Positions 8,219-17,718 of a stretch of DNA of 64,000 bases are shown here, one piece after another; position 1 is the first letter of the stretch, and every line of letters starts with the position of its first letter. The position numbers and the translations under genes were made by a program. The DNA is from Lachnospiraceae bacterium (GTDB lineage: Bacteria; Bacillota; Clostridia; Lachnospirales; Lachnospiraceae). Where the stretch lies: contig CAJTCV010000017.1 of NCBI GenBank assembly GCA_910574805.1, positions 1 through 64,000 on the forward strand, in the 5' to 3' direction. The notes beneath the pieces are model-generated. The model was not told the origin of the DNA. It worked only from the letters and a program-made list of their open reading frames with translations, and searched no databases.

Positions 8219-9397
8219 ATGAAAAGAAAAGTTTTAAGCACAATCCTTGCAGCTTCCATGCTGGCTACTATGGTAGTTGGATGCGGCGGCGGTGGAGACA
8301 CCCAGACCAGTGCTCCGGCAGCAGATGCAGGAACTGAGGCTCCGGCAGAAGGCGGAGACAGCGCGCCGGCGGAAGCTCCGTCCGGAGTAGCGGCAGACAA
8401 AGAAGGCGGCAAAGTCGGTGTGGCAATGCCTACTCAGTCTTCCGAGAGATGGATCAAGGACGGCGGCAACATGAAGGAGAAGCTGGAGGCTATGGGCTAT
8501 GAGGTAGATCTTCAGTATGCAGAGGACGATGTGCAGACGCAGGTTTCTCAGATTGAGAACATGATCGCAGCAGACGCTGACTGCCTGGTTATCGCGGCAG
8601 TTGACTCCGGAGCACTTACGACTGTGGAAGCACAGGCAAAAGAGAAAGGGATTCCGATCATCGCTTATGACCGTCTCCTGATGGATACGGACGCAGTTTC
8701 CTACTATGCATCCTTCGATAATGAAGGTGTTGGTACTGCCATCGGCGAGTACATCAAGACCGCGAAAGATCTGGATGCTGCAAAAGCAGCAGGCGAGAGC
8801 TATACCATCGAGTTCTTCATGGGCTCTCCGGATGACAACAACGCAGTTCTCCTTCACAAAGGTGTGATGGGCGTTCTTCAGCCGTACCTGGATGACGGTA
8901 CCCTGGTATGCAAGACCGGAAGAACTTCCTTCGACGAAACCTGTATCTTAAGATGGTCTCAGGAGACTGCTCAGCAGTGGTGCGAGAATTATCTGACCGG
9001 CTACTATGCAGACGAGGATCTGGATATTGCATGTACCGCATTTGACGGATTCGCATATGGTGTGAAGGCTGCTCTTCAGGGCGCAGGCTATACCGCTGAC
9101 AACTGGCCGCTGGTTACCGGACAGGATGCAGAGCTGATGGCATGCAAGAACATCCTTGACGGAACCCAGACCGCTTCCATCTTCAAGGATACGGGCCTTC
9201 TGGCTGACAAGTGCGTAACGATGGTAGAGGCAGTGCTGAAGGGCGCTGAGCCGGAGATCAACGATACCACAACCTATGACAATAATGTAGTAGTAGTTCC
9301 GTCTTATCTGTGTACTCCTGTTGCGGTTGATAAAAACAACCTGGAGGAAGTCGTAGTTGACAGCGGATACTATCAGGCAGCAGATTTAGGACTGTAA
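8219..9397 (+). CDS. ChvE-like sugar-binding lipoprotein
   Basis: 392 residues. Lipobox VVGC puts the lipidated Cys at residue 22, then a Gly/Ala/Pro/Glu-rich linker to about 65. The rest matches the Peripla_BP_4 fold of ChvE closely: VGVAMPTQSSERWIKDG, IAYDRLL, GSPDDNNAVL, TGQDAELMACKNI and VVPSYLCTP. ChvE-type proteins bind L-arabinose, glucose, galactose or xylose. The flanking AraR operator and araA/araD point to L-arabinose. A good ribosome site (GGGAGG) precedes the ATG. A hairpin after the gene separates it from the ATPase gene and probably keeps the binding protein in excess. Confidence 0.9.
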   Translation: MKRKVLSTILAASMLATMVVGCGGGGDTQTSAPAADAGTEAPAEGGDSAPAEAPSGVAADKEGGKVGVAMPTQSSERWIKDGGNMKEKLEAMGYEVDLQYAEDDVQTQVSQIENMIAADADCLVIAAVDSGALTTVEAQAKEKGIPIIAYDRLLMDTDAVSYYASFDNEGVGTAIGEYIKTAKDLDAAKAAGESYTIEFFMGSPDDNNAVLLHKGVMGVLQPYLDDGTLVCKTGRTSFDETCILRWSQETAQQWCENYLTGYYADEDLDIACTAFDGFAYGVKAALQGAGYTADNWPLVTGQDAELMACKNILDGTQTASIFKDTGLLADKCVTMVEAVLKGAEPEINDTTTYDNNVVVVPSYLCTPVAVDKNNLEEVVVDSGYYQAADLGL

Positions 9398-9412
9398 TTA
9401 CAGTCTGACTGA

Positions 9413-9439
9413 GGCGGCGGCATGGTCCGCCGCCTTTTT
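9413..9439 (+). terminator. Intra-operon terminator after the binding protein
   Basis: GGCGGCGG (9413-9420), six-base loop, CCGCCGCC (9427-9434), then five Ts. A classic intrinsic terminator, 16 bases after the lipoprotein stop and about 85 before the ATPase gene, so partial readthrough is expected. Confidence 0.85.
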
Positions 9440-9524
9440 ACCGGGGTTTATCCCGCGACAGGCGGGCGGATGTGTGCGTTAGCCGGACTGCCGCGTGGAA
9501 ATATAAAGAAAAGGAGCAAGAGGT

Positions 9525-11075
9525 ATGTCAGATTATATCTTGGAGATGAACCACATAACCAAGGAATTCTCAGGCGTGAAGGCACTGGATGATGTAAATC
9601 TGAAGGTGAAAAAAGGTGAGGTCCATGCGTTATGCGGGGAGAACGGAGCCGGGAAATCCACACTGATGAACGTGCTCTCCGGCGTATACCCGTACGGGAC
9701 CTATTCCGGAGATATCGTCTACAAGGGTGAGGTCGGAAAGTTCCACAAGATCAAGGACAGTGAGGCCAAAGGAATCGTTATCATCCATCAGGAACTGGCT
9801 TTAAGCCCTTATATGTCGGTGGCGGAGAACGTGTTCCTGGGAAATGAACAGTGTTCCGGAAAAGGCGTGATCGACTGGACGAAGACCAGGGCGAAGGCAA
9901 CAGAGATGCTGGCGAAGGTCGGACTGGAGGATGAAGATGTCAATGTACCGGTCAATTCACTGGGTGTGGGCAAGCAGCAACTCATCGAGATCGCCAAGGC
10001 CATGGCAAAGGATGTGGAGCTTCTGATTCTGGATGAGCCTACGGCGGCTCTGAACGATGAAGAGTCCGCAAAGCTTCTGGAGATCATGCTGGAGCTGAAG
10101 AAGCATGGCGTGACCATGATCATCATCTCCCATAAACTGAACGAGATCAGTTACGTGGCAGATGCGATCACGGTGATTCGTGACGGACACACCATTGAGA
10201 CTCTTACAAAGGGCGTGGACGATTTCTCAGAGGACCGTATCATTAAGGGTATGGTAGGACGTGAGATGACGAACCGTTATCCGGTTCGCGAGGGAGTGAC
10301 CATAGGAGATACCATATTTGAGGTCCAGAACTGGAACGTATACCATCCGGAAGATCCCAGCCGGCAGGTATTGAAGGATGTAAACATCCAGGTAAAAGCC
10401 GGCGAGGTGGTAGGCCTTGCAGGACTGATGGGGGCGGGACGTACGGAATTCGCCATGAGCGTATTCGGGAAATCCTATGGACAGAAGATCAGCGGCACTG
10501 TGAAGATGAACGGCAAAGAAGTGGATCTGAAGGATGTGCGGACCGCCATCGACAACAAGCTGGCCTATGTGTCCGAGGACCGGAAGGGCAACGGACTGGT
10601 CCTGATCGACGATATCAAGAGAAATATGACCATGGCTGCTCTTCGCAATTTCTTCTCCAAAAACGGCGTGGTAGACTCCAATGAAGAGATCGTGAAGGCA
10701 GAAGAATATAAGAAACTGATTAACGTAAAAGCCAATTCCATTGACCAGGCTGTGGGATCTCTGTCCGGCGGTAACCAGCAGAAGGTGGTCCTCGCCAAAT
10801 GGATGCTGACCCAGCCGGATGTGCTGATTCTTGACGAGCCTACCCGCGGTATCGATGTGGGTGCCAAGTATGAGATCTACTGTGTCATCAACGATCTGGC
10901 AAAGGCAGGAAAAGCAGTCATCATCATCTCATCCGAGATGCCGGAGATCATCGGTACCTGCGACAGGCTGTATGTGATCAATGAGGGCCATATCGCGGGC
11001 GAACTGGCGAAGGAAGAGATGACTCAGGAAAAGATCATGGGCTGTATTATGGCTGATAACAGGAAAGGTGCGTAA
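9525..11075 (+). CDS. Sugar ABC transporter ATPase, GguA/MmsA-like
   Basis: 516 residues with two ABC domains, as in CUT2 transporters. First half: Walker [10 protein letters not shown] (about 39-47), signature [16 protein letters not shown], Walker [12 protein letters not shown]. Second half: degenerate Walker [10 protein letters not shown], signature [15 protein letters not shown], Walker [15 protein letters not shown]. The asymmetry (only the first site fully canonical) is normal for this class. It energises uptake of the sugar delivered by the ChvE-like lipoprotein. AAGGAGC precedes the ATG, and the permease starts two bases after its stop. Confidence 0.92.
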   Translation: MSDYILEMNHITKEFSGVKALDDVNLKVKKGEVHALCGENGAGKSTLMNVLSGVYPYGTYSGDIVYKGEVGKFHKIKDSEAKGIVIIHQELALSPYMSVAENVFLGNEQCSGKGVIDWTKTRAKATEMLAKVGLEDEDVNVPVNSLGVGKQQLIEIAKAMAKDVELLILDEPTAALNDEESAKLLEIMLELKKHGVTMIIISHKLNEISYVADAITVIRDGHTIETLTKGVDDFSEDRIIKGMVGREMTNRYPVREGVTIGDTIFEVQNWNVYHPEDPSRQVLKDVNIQVKAGEVVGLAGLMGAGRTEFAMSVFGKSYGQKISGTVKMNGKEVDLKDVRTAIDNKLAYVSEDRKGNGLVLIDDIKRNMTMAALRNFFSKNGVVDSNEEIVKAEEYKKLINVKANSIDQAVGSLSGGNQQKVVLAKWMLTQPDVLILDEPTRGIDVGAKYEIYCVINDLAKAGKAVIIISSEMPEIIGTCDRLYVINEGHIAGELAKEEMTQEKIMGCIMADNRKGA

Positions 11076-11077
11076 TC

Positions 11078-12232
11078 ATGGAAAATAAAAAAGTTGTCAA
11101 TATTGATATGAAACAGTACGGTATGGTACTGGCGCTTATAGCGGTTTATGTTATTTTTGCAATCATGACCGGCGGCAAGAACCTGTCTCCGGCAAACATC
11201 AACAACCTGATCATGCAGAACGGCTACATCGTCATTCTGGCTGTAGGTATGCTGCTGTGCGTACTGACCGGTAACGTCGATCTGGGCGTCGGTTCCATCG
11301 TTGCAACCTGCGGTGCTGTCATCGGTATCGGTATGGTGGACTATGGCTGGAACATGTGGATCGCCATCATTGCGGCATTGATCGTAGGTCTGCTCTGCGG
11401 TATGTTTGCAGGCTTCTTCATCTCCAAGCTGGGGATTCCGCCCTTCATCGTAACGTTGGCAACCATGCTTATGGGCCGCGGTCTTACCTACGTGCTTCTG
11501 CAGGCACAGACCAAGGGACCTCTTCCCGCGGACTTTGTGTACATAGGCGCAGGCTTCCTTCCGACGATCAAGGTCGGCAGCATTGACCTGGTATGTCTGA
11601 TCGTGGCGGCAGTGATCTCCGTCCTGATCGTGATGGCGGAGCTGAAGAGTATCGCCACCAAGAAAAAATACGGATTTGCAACCAATCCCACCTGGCAGCT
11701 GATGGTAAAGGACGGCATCATCATCGCGATCGTATGGTTCTTCTTCTACAAGCTGGCATGCTACAGCGGTATCCCGTTCGTGCTGGTGCTGATGGCGCTT
11801 CTGGTAGGACTGTACCACTTCATTACGACCAAGACAGTTGCCGGACGCCAGATCTATGCGCTGGGCGGTAATGCAAAAGCTGCAAAACTGTCCGGTATCA
11901 ATACAGAAAAGGTATTCTTCTGGGTATACACCAACATGGGCCTGCTCTGTGCGGTGGCCGGCATTGTCCTGTCCGCACGTAATGCATCCTCGACTCCGAA
12001 GGCCGGCGATCAGTTCGAGATGGACGCCATCGCATCCTGCTACATCGGCGGCGCTGCGACTTCCGGCGGTATCGGAACGATCATCGGAGCGGTTGTTGGA
12101 GCATTTATCATGGGTATCCTGAACAATGGTATGTCCCTGTACGGTTTTTCTACAGACCTTCAGAAGATCGTAAAAGGTGCGGTTCTTCTGGGAGCAGTTA
12201 CCATCGACCTGGTATCCAAACGTAAAAAATAA
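11078..12232 (+). CDS. Sugar ABC transporter permease, GguB-like
   Basis: 384 residues, BPD_transp_2 family, with about ten hydrophobic segments. Recognisable family patterns: NLIMQNGYIVILAVGMLLC near the N-terminus, GNVDLGVGSIVATCGA, KLGIPPFIVTLATMLMGRG, ALGGNAKAAKLSGI and IGGAATSGGIGTIIGAVVGA. It forms the membrane channel with GguA and probably imports L-arabinose. Start 11078 lies two bases past the ATPase stop; AGGTG precedes it. A larger insertion in the middle (residues about 190-230) adds two membrane segments, as seen in other GguB proteins. Confidence 0.92.
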   Translation: MENKKVVNIDMKQYGMVLALIAVYVIFAIMTGGKNLSPANINNLIMQNGYIVILAVGMLLCVLTGNVDLGVGSIVATCGAVIGIGMVDYGWNMWIAIIAALIVGLLCGMFAGFFISKLGIPPFIVTLATMLMGRGLTYVLLQAQTKGPLPADFVYIGAGFLPTIKVGSIDLVCLIVAAVISVLIVMAELKSIATKKKYGFATNPTWQLMVKDGIIIAIVWFFFYKLACYSGIPFVLVLMALLVGLYHFITTKTVAGRQIYALGGNAKAAKLSGINTEKVFFWVYTNMGLLCAVAGIVLSARNASSTPKAGDQFEMDAIASCYIGGAATSGGIGTIIGAVVGAFIMGILNNGMSLYGFSTDLQKIVKGAVLLGAVTIDLVSKRKK

Positions 12233-12252
12233 TCTTTTCATGAAAAAAGGAA

Positions 12253-12275
12253 GGGCTGTCCTCTTGCGGCAGCCC
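12253..12275 (+). terminator. Hairpin between the transporter operon and araR
   Basis: GGGCTGTC (12253-12260), loop CTCTTGC, GGCAGCCC (12268-12275); one G-T pair. It ends two bases before the TTG codon at 12278 and has no T-run, so as a terminator it would be poor. It may instead affect translation of araR: a GGAAGGG ribosome-site-like run sits on its 5' side and the start on its 3' side. Confidence 0.5.
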
Positions 12276-12277
12276 TG

Positions 12278-13378
12278 TTGAATCAAATGAAGCAGCGGGA
12301 AGCCAAATATATATTTTTAGTAAACTGGATAAAAGACCGGATCGGTACCAGAGAGCTTCGTCCGGGAGAGAAGCTTTATTCGGAAAATGAACTGAGCGAA
12401 ATGTTTGATCTGAGCCGTCAGACCGTCCGCCATGCCATAGGGATTCTGGAGGCGGAGGGGCTGGTGGAACGGATCCGGGGGAGCGGGACATACATCGGCA
12501 GCCGTAACGGGAGTGTCCGGAAGAAGACGATGAATATCGCGGTAATCAGCACCTATGTGGATGGATATATCTTTCCGCCCACGCTGCAGGGAATCGTGCA
12601 GACGCTTTCAGGAGCGGGGTATATGACGCAGATCGCCTTTACCAATAACCGGGTGGATAATGAGCGGAAGATCCTGGAGGGGATTCTGGAAAAGGATAAT
12701 GTGGATGGTGTGATCGTGGAGGCTACCAAGAGTGCGCTGCCCAATCCCAATCTGGAATATTACCAGGAGCTCCAGCGGCGTCAGATCGAACTTTTGTTCT
12801 TCAACTGCAGTTATCCGGAGTTGAATGCCCCCATTGTCTCCCTGGACGACATACGGGTGGCGGAGGATGCGGTGGAATATCTTCTGTCACAGGGTCACCG
12901 GAAGATCGGGGGAATCTTCAAGGCGGATGACGGGCAGGGAAAGCTCCGGTATGCAGGTTATGTAAATGCGCTTCTTAGAAGCGGGCTTTCCGTGGATGAC
13001 CGCAAGATTCTCTGGATCGATACGGAGGATCAGAAAGCGCTTCGGAATATCCGGGATTCCGTGCTGAGGCGTATGACAGACTGCACGGCGGTATTCTGCT
13101 ACAACGATGAGGTGGCATTCGGGCTGGTGGAACTTTTGCACAAGGAAGGCTTCCGGGTGCCGGGACAGCTGTCCATTGTCAGTATCGATGGTTCGGAGCT
13201 GTCGCTTCTGTCGGAGCCGAATATTACGTCCATCCCGTATCCCATGGAGGAGCTGGGGCGAAAAACAGCGGAAAATATGCTTCGCCTGATTGACGAGCCG
13301 GATTTTGACGGGACCTGTCTCTATCGTCCTGCGATACAGGTGCGTGATTCAGTGAGGAAGATCGGAGGGACTGGTTAA
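12278..13378 (+). CDS. AraR, L-arabinose-responsive repressor
   Basis: 366 residues. GntR-type winged helix at about 5-75 (PGEKLYSENELSEMFDLSR, then GSGTYIGSRNG) fused to a LacI-type effector domain (about 85-360). This hybrid layout is the hallmark of AraR, and long stretches match the Bacillus protein in pattern: TTYVDGYIFPP-like start of the effector domain, FTNNRVDNERKILEG, VEATKSALPNPNLEYY, IFKADDGQGKLRYAGY, CYNDEVAFGLVELL. It binds operators of arabinose genes and releases them with L-arabinose. The start is TTG at 12278 or ATG at 12287; neither has a close ribosome site, and a hairpin stands just upstream. Confidence 0.9.
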   Translation: MNQMKQREAKYIFLVNWIKDRIGTRELRPGEKLYSENELSEMFDLSRQTVRHAIGILEAEGLVERIRGSGTYIGSRNGSVRKKTMNIAVISTYVDGYIFPPTLQGIVQTLSGAGYMTQIAFTNNRVDNERKILEGILEKDNVDGVIVEATKSALPNPNLEYYQELQRRQIELLFFNCSYPELNAPIVSLDDIRVAEDAVEYLLSQGHRKIGGIFKADDGQGKLRYAGYVNALLRSGLSVDDRKILWIDTEDQKALRNIRDSVLRRMTDCTAVFCYNDEVAFGLVELLHKEGFRVPGQLSIVSIDGSELSLLSEPNITSIPYPMEELGRKTAENMLRLIDEPDFDGTCLYRPAIQVRDSVRKIGGTG

Positions 13379-13633
13379 GTGGAAGAGAAAAAACGTAATT
13401 ATCCCACAAAGATATCGTTGATTCTGAGGATCGTGGTATCTCTGTATCTTCTGTATCTGGTGTGGGGGCTCCGGGAAGCTCCGGCAAGCCATACCGGAGC
13501 GGAACGTCTCCTGTTCATTGCAGCCATGATCCTTTTTGCGGCTGTAGCTGCAGTTCTGGGCGGCCTGTCACTGAAAGCCCTTCTGAGAGGCGAATACGGA
13601 CAGCCGGATGACGGGGATGATACGGAACCCTGA
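13379..13633 (+). CDS. Small two-helix membrane protein linked to araR
   Basis: 84 residues, GTG start directly after the araR stop (TAAGTG), with GGAGGG nine bases upstream, so it is almost certainly cotranscribed and coupled. Two hydrophobic helices (about 12-30 and 41-66), a basic N-terminus and an acidic C-terminal tail (GQPDDGDDTEP). No known domain. Position in an arabinose operon may mean a role tied to transport or sensing, but nothing in the sequence shows this. Confidence 0.7.
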   Translation: MEEKKRNYPTKISLILRIVVSLYLLYLVWGLREAPASHTGAERLLFIAAMILFAAVAAVLGGLSLKALLRGEYGQPDDGDDTEP

Positions 13634-13664
13634 ACGCTTGATATACAATCATATAAGGTAATTC

Positions 13665-13689
13665 ACGTGATGAATGACGCACATCACGT
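13665..13689 (+). promoter_or_regulatory. Inverted repeat upstream of araA
   Basis: ACGTGATG (13665-13672) and CATCACGT (13682-13689) are exact inverted arms around nine bases, about 80 bases upstream of the araA start. It could be an operator or a leader hairpin. It does not match the AraR core. No strong promoter was seen beside it, so araA may also be read from upstream. Confidence 0.4.
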
Positions 13690-13770
13690 TGCTCATATAA
13701 GATCCATGCCTGCGGGCAGATCTTACCATGAAAATAATGATGCCGCGGTGTCAGCGGAGGAATGGAGATT

Positions 13771-15261
13771 ATGATGAAAAATTATAAATTCTGGTTTTGC
13801 ACCGGATCACAGGACCTGTACGGAGATGAGTGCCTGAGGAAAGTAGCGGAGCATTCCGCAAAGATCGTGGAAGGGATGAATGCGGGAGGAAAGCTTCCTT
13901 TTGAGATTATTTTAAAGCCGACCCTGATCAGCCAGGCATCCATCCGCAAGACCTTTAACGACGCCAACAACGATCCGGAGTGCGCCGGCGTCATCACCTG
14001 GATGCACACGTTTTCTCCGGCAAAGATGTGGATCATCGGTCTGCAGGAATACAAAAAACCTCTGTGCCATCTGCTGACTCAGTTTAATGAAGAGATTCCC
14101 TACGGTACCATCGACATGGATTTCATGAATGAAAATCAGTCTGCGCACGGCGACCGGGAGTACGGCCATATCGAGAGCCGTATGGGGATCGAGAGAAAGC
14201 TGATCTTTGGCCACTGGAACAATCCGGAGGTGCAGGAGCGCATCGGCAGCTGGATGCGTACGGCCATCGGCGTCATGGAATCCTCTCACATCCGTGTCTG
14301 CCGCGTGGGTGACAACATGAACAATGTGGCAGTTACCGAGGGCGATAAGGTGGAAGCCCAGATTAAATTCGGCTGGGAGATCGATCACTACAATGTCAAC
14401 GATCTGGTGGAATATGTGGATGCAGTGCCTCAGGGTGATGTGGATGCACTGGTGGAAGAGTATTATAAGAAATACGAGATCCTTCTGGAAGGCAGAGACG
14501 AGGCGGAGTTCCGCAGACATGTGGCAGTCCAGGCACAGATCGAGATCGGCGCAGAGAAGTTCTTGAAGGACGGGGATTATCATGCCATTGTGACACATTT
14601 TGGCATGCTGGGCGGCTTAAAGCAGCTTCCGGGTCTTGCAATCCAGAGGCTGATGGAAAAAGGCTACGGCTTCGGCGCGGAGGGCGACTGGAAGACGGCT
14701 GCCATGGTGCGTCTGATGAAGATCATGACCGAGGGAACGAAGGACGCGAAGGGTACCTCTTTCATGGAAGACTATACCTACAATCTGGTGCCGGGCAAGG
14801 AAGGCATCCTGCAGTCCCATATGCTGGAAGTGTGCCCGACGATCTCAGACGGGCCCATCTCCATTAAGGTACAGCCTCTGACCATGGGCAACCGCGAGGA
14901 TCCGGCGCGTCTGGTATTTACATCCAAGACCGGTCCGGCGGTGGCGACCTCTCTGGTGGACCTTGGAAACCGTTTCCGCCTGATCATCAATGCAGTGGAC
15001 TGCAAGAAGGTGGAACAGCCCATGCCGAAGCTTCCGGTGGCAACGGCCTTCTGGACGCCCCAGCCGAATCTGGCAGTCGGCACGGAGAGCTGGATTCTGG
15101 CTGGCGGTGCGCATCATTCGGCGTTCTCCTATGACCTGTCCGTGGAGCAGATGGTGGACTGGGCGGCAGCCATGGGGATCGAAAGTGTTGTCATTGACAA
15201 TAATACTACTATACGGGACTTCAAAAATGAGTTAAAATGGAATGCAGTAGCATACAGATAA
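13771..15261 (+). CDS. L-arabinose isomerase
   Basis: 496 residues. Converts L-arabinose to L-ribulose in the cytoplasm, with Mn2+. Typical features: N-terminal [13 protein letters not shown] (the GSQ-LYG signature), [37 protein letters not shown], and C-terminal [21 protein letters not shown] with conserved His residues. Length is normal for the family. ATGs at 13771 and 13774 both fit GGAGG about ten bases upstream; the ATG at 13762 is too close to it. Followed by araD after one copy of the palindromic repeat; ribulokinase is not in the window. Confidence 0.96.
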   Translation: MMKNYKFWFCTGSQDLYGDECLRKVAEHSAKIVEGMNAGGKLPFEIILKPTLISQASIRKTFNDANNDPECAGVITWMHTFSPAKMWIIGLQEYKKPLCHLLTQFNEEIPYGTIDMDFMNENQSAHGDREYGHIESRMGIERKLIFGHWNNPEVQERIGSWMRTAIGVMESSHIRVCRVGDNMNNVAVTEGDKVEAQIKFGWEIDHYNVNDLVEYVDAVPQGDVDALVEEYYKKYEILLEGRDEAEFRRHVAVQAQIEIGAEKFLKDGDYHAIVTHFGMLGGLKQLPGLAIQRLMEKGYGFGAEGDWKTAAMVRLMKIMTEGTKDAKGTSFMEDYTYNLVPGKEGILQSHMLEVCPTISDGPISIKVQPLTMGNREDPARLVFTSKTGPAVATSLVDLGNRFRLIINAVDCKKVEQPMPKLPVATAFWTPQPNLAVGTESWILAGGAHHSAFSYDLSVEQMVDWAAAMGIESVVIDNNTTIRDFKNELKWNAVAYR

Positions 15262-15265
15262 TTCA

Positions 15266-15331
15266 AAACAGCATCTGCCCGAAAGCAGCCCTGGAAGGAT
15301 TTTACGGAACGAAGTGAGGGCAGATGCGGAA
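15266..15331 (+). repeat. Palindromic intercistronic repeat, copy A
   Basis: Begins AAACAGCATCTGCCCGAAAG and ends GGGCAGATGCGGAAC. The arms CATCTGCCC and GGGCAGATG are exact complements around a 37-base middle containing GGAAGGATTTTACGGAACGA. It starts just after the araA stop and ends about 6 bases before the araD ribosome site. Closely related copies lie at 18691 and 25002. Confidence 0.8.
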
Positions 15332-15352
15332 CTTAAAAAGGAGCAGTGGAAC

Positions 15353-16054
15353 ATGTTAGAAGATCTGAAACAGAAAGTATTCGAAGCCAATATGCTGCTT
15401 CCGAAGTATGGCCTTGTGACCTTTACCTGGGGTAATGTCAGCGCCATTGACCGGGAGAGCGGCCTGTTTATCATCAAGCCCAGCGGCGTGGATTATGAGA
15501 CCATGACAGCGGATGACATGGTCGTCATGGATCTGGACGGCAACCGGGTGGAAGGCCATTATAAGCCGTCTTCCGATACTCCGACCCATCTGGAGCTCTA
15601 CAAGGCGTTTCCGGAGATCGGCGGTATCGTACATACGCATTCTTCCTATGCGACCAGCTGGGCGCAGGCGGGAAGAGGGATCCCCTGCTACGGGACGACG
15701 CAGGCGGACTATATGTATGGAGAGATTCCCTGTGTCCGCTGTCTGACAAAGGAAGAGATCGAAGGGGCCTATGAGGAAAATACCGGTCATCTGATTGTAG
15801 ACTGTTTCAAGAATCTGGACCGGGATGTCATGGCGGTACCGGCGGTGCTCTGCAAGAACCACGGTCCGTTTGCATGGGGAAAGGATGCCCATGATGCAGT
15901 TCACAACGCAGTGGTACTGGAGGAGGTGGCAAAGATGGCGTATCGTGCGGAGGTTATCAACCCGCGGATTCAGCCGGCGCCCCAGGAGCTGCAGGATAAG
16001 CACTATTTCCGGAAACACGGAGCCAATGCTTATTATGGGCAGGAGACGAAATAA
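15353..16054 (+). CDS. L-ribulose-5-phosphate 4-epimerase
   Basis: 233 residues, class II aldolase fold. Interconverts L-ribulose 5-phosphate and D-xylulose 5-phosphate, feeding the pentose phosphate pathway. Visible family features: [37 protein letters not shown], metal-ligand [14 protein letters not shown] and the later [12 protein letters not shown]. The ATG at 15353 follows GGAG at nine bases; an in-frame extension to 15314 falls inside the repeat element and is not used. Last gene of the arabinose operon; an intrinsic terminator follows. Confidence 0.95.
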   Translation: MLEDLKQKVFEANMLLPKYGLVTFTWGNVSAIDRESGLFIIKPSGVDYETMTADDMVVMDLDGNRVEGHYKPSSDTPTHLELYKAFPEIGGIVHTHSSYATSWAQAGRGIPCYGTTQADYMYGEIPCVRCLTKEEIEGAYEENTGHLIVDCFKNLDRDVMAVPAVLCKNHGPFAWGKDAHDAVHNAVVLEEVAKMAYRAEVINPRIQPAPQELQDKHYFRKHGANAYYGQETK

Positions 16055-16076
16055 CAGATGTCGGAACGCGTATGGA

Positions 16077-16109
16077 GAGGGCTGTGCACTGCGCACAGCC
16101 CTCTTTTTT
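16077..16109 (+). terminator. Terminator of the araA-araD unit
   Basis: GAGGGCTGTGC (16077-16087), five-base loop, GCACAGCCCTC (16093-16103), then six Ts. Strong intrinsic terminator 22 bases after the araD stop. Confidence 0.92.
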
Positions 16110-16216
16110 GGAAGATATCGCTTTTTTTACGTGAGAAATATGAAAAAACAGTTGTTTTCTCCCTCTTTAACAATTATAATCTATACTAGCTTTTTTAAAG
16201 ACGAGGAGATAAAGTG

Positions 16217-17536
16217 ATGAAAAAAGTAGTCAAATTTGGAGGAAGCTCTCTGGCAAGTGCGGAGCAGTTCGAGAAGGTGGGGAAGATCATTCTTTCGGAT
16301 GAGAGCCGCCGCTATGTGGTGCCGTCCGCGCCGGGAAAGCGGTTTGACGGGGATACCAAGGTGACGGATATGCTCTATCAGTGCTATTATGCCGCGGCCA
16401 ACGGGGAGGATTTCGACGGCATGCTCAGGCAGATCAAGGCGCGCTACAATGAGATCATCGGAGGGCTGAATCTGAAGCTTTCTCTGGATAAAGAGTTTGA
16501 GGCCATTGCTGAAAATTTTGATAATAAAGCGGGGAGCGATTATGCAGCTTCCAGGGGAGAATATCTGAACGGCATCATTATGGCGGCATATCTGGACTAT
16601 CCTTTTGTGGATGCTGCAGAGGTGATCCGCTTCTCGGAGGACGGGAGCTTTGATGCAGACAGGACGGACTGTATCCTGGGAGAACGTCTGAAAGAACTGG
16701 AGAGAGCGGTGATTCCGGGGTTCTACGGGGCCTATGAGGATGGAAGGATCAAGACCTTCTCCAGGGGCGGATCAGATATCACAGGGTCTATTGTGGCGAA
16801 GGCGGCAGGAGCGGATCTGTACGAGAACTGGACGGATGTCTCCGGCTTCCTGGTGACGGATCCAAGGCTGATTCCGGATCCGGAGGTGATCGATATCATC
16901 ACCTATCGGGAGCTGCGCGAGCTGTCCTACATGGGCGCTACGGTACTCCATGAGGATGCCATCTTTCCGGTGAGAAAGGCAGGCATCCCCATCAATATCC
17001 GCAATACCAACCGGCCGGGGGACAACGGTACCATGATCGTATCCAGTACCTGCCATAAGCCGCATTTCACAATTACCGGCATAGCGGGGAAAAAAGGCTT
17101 TGTGACAGTCAATATTGAGAAGGATATGATGAACTCGGAGATCGGATTCGGGCGCAAGGTTCTGGAGGAATTCGAAAAGCAGGGCATTTCCTTTGAACAC
17201 ATCCCCTCGGGGATCGATACCATGAGCATTGTGGTACATCAGGAAGAGTTCGAGGAACACGAACAGAAGGTGCTGGCGGGGATTCAGCGGGCTGTAAATC
17301 CGGATTATCTGGAAGTGGAAGGAGATCTGGCGCTGATCGCGGTGGTGGGACGCGCCATGCGCGCCAACCGCGGGACTGCCGGAAGGATCTTCTCTGCGCT
17401 CGCCCACGCCAATGTCAATGTAAAGATGATCGATCAGGGCTCCAGTGAGTGGAATATCATCGTGGGAGTCCGGAATGAGGATTTTGAAAAGGCGATCCGG
17501 GCGATCTATGATATTTTTATTACTACGCAGATCTGA
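16217..17536 (+). CDS. Aspartate kinase with C-terminal ACT domains
   Basis: 439 residues. Phosphorylates L-aspartate, first step of lysine, threonine and methionine synthesis. N-terminal kinase motif VVKFGGSSLAS, central TFSRGGSDITGSIVA and LYENWTDVSGFLVTDPR, then two ACT domains from about residue 285 (ITGIAGKKGFVTVNIEKD and LALIAVVGRAMRANRGTAG), which give feedback inhibition by lysine or threonine. ATG at 16217 with GAGGAG upstream; a GTG immediately before is less likely. Monocistronic, with no other amino-acid genes around it, so regulation cannot be inferred from context. Confidence 0.93.
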   Translation: MKKVVKFGGSSLASAEQFEKVGKIILSDESRRYVVPSAPGKRFDGDTKVTDMLYQCYYAAANGEDFDGMLRQIKARYNEIIGGLNLKLSLDKEFEAIAENFDNKAGSDYAASRGEYLNGIIMAAYLDYPFVDAAEVIRFSEDGSFDADRTDCILGERLKELERAVIPGFYGAYEDGRIKTFSRGGSDITGSIVAKAAGADLYENWTDVSGFLVTDPRLIPDPEVIDIITYRELRELSYMGATVLHEDAIFPVRKAGIPINIRNTNRPGDNGTMIVSSTCHKPHFTITGIAGKKGFVTVNIEKDMMNSEIGFGRKVLEEFEKQGISFEHIPSGIDTMSIVVHQEEFEEHEQKVLAGIQRAVNPDYLEVEGDLALIAVVGRAMRANRGTAGRIFSALAHANVNVKMIDQGSSEWNIIVGVRNEDFEKAIRAIYDIFITTQI

Positions 17537-17718
17537 CCGTAGGAACGGACCGGGGTATTGTATGCCCCATGGCTCCTGCACGCTGTAAAAGGGAGTGCAG
17601 GGGCTTTTCCATTTCTTCTCTTATTCTAAAGAATCCTTAAAAATCTGTGAATTTACGCAGTTTGCAGAAAAACTGTGGTATACTGCCAGAGTATAACACA
17701 GGAAATGAAGGTGATCTG

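Noticed and set aside
11024-12286. Minus-strand open frame of 420 codons
   Set aside because: Antisense of the gguB permease; composition rich in His, Asp, Cys and Gln is typical of a shadow frame.
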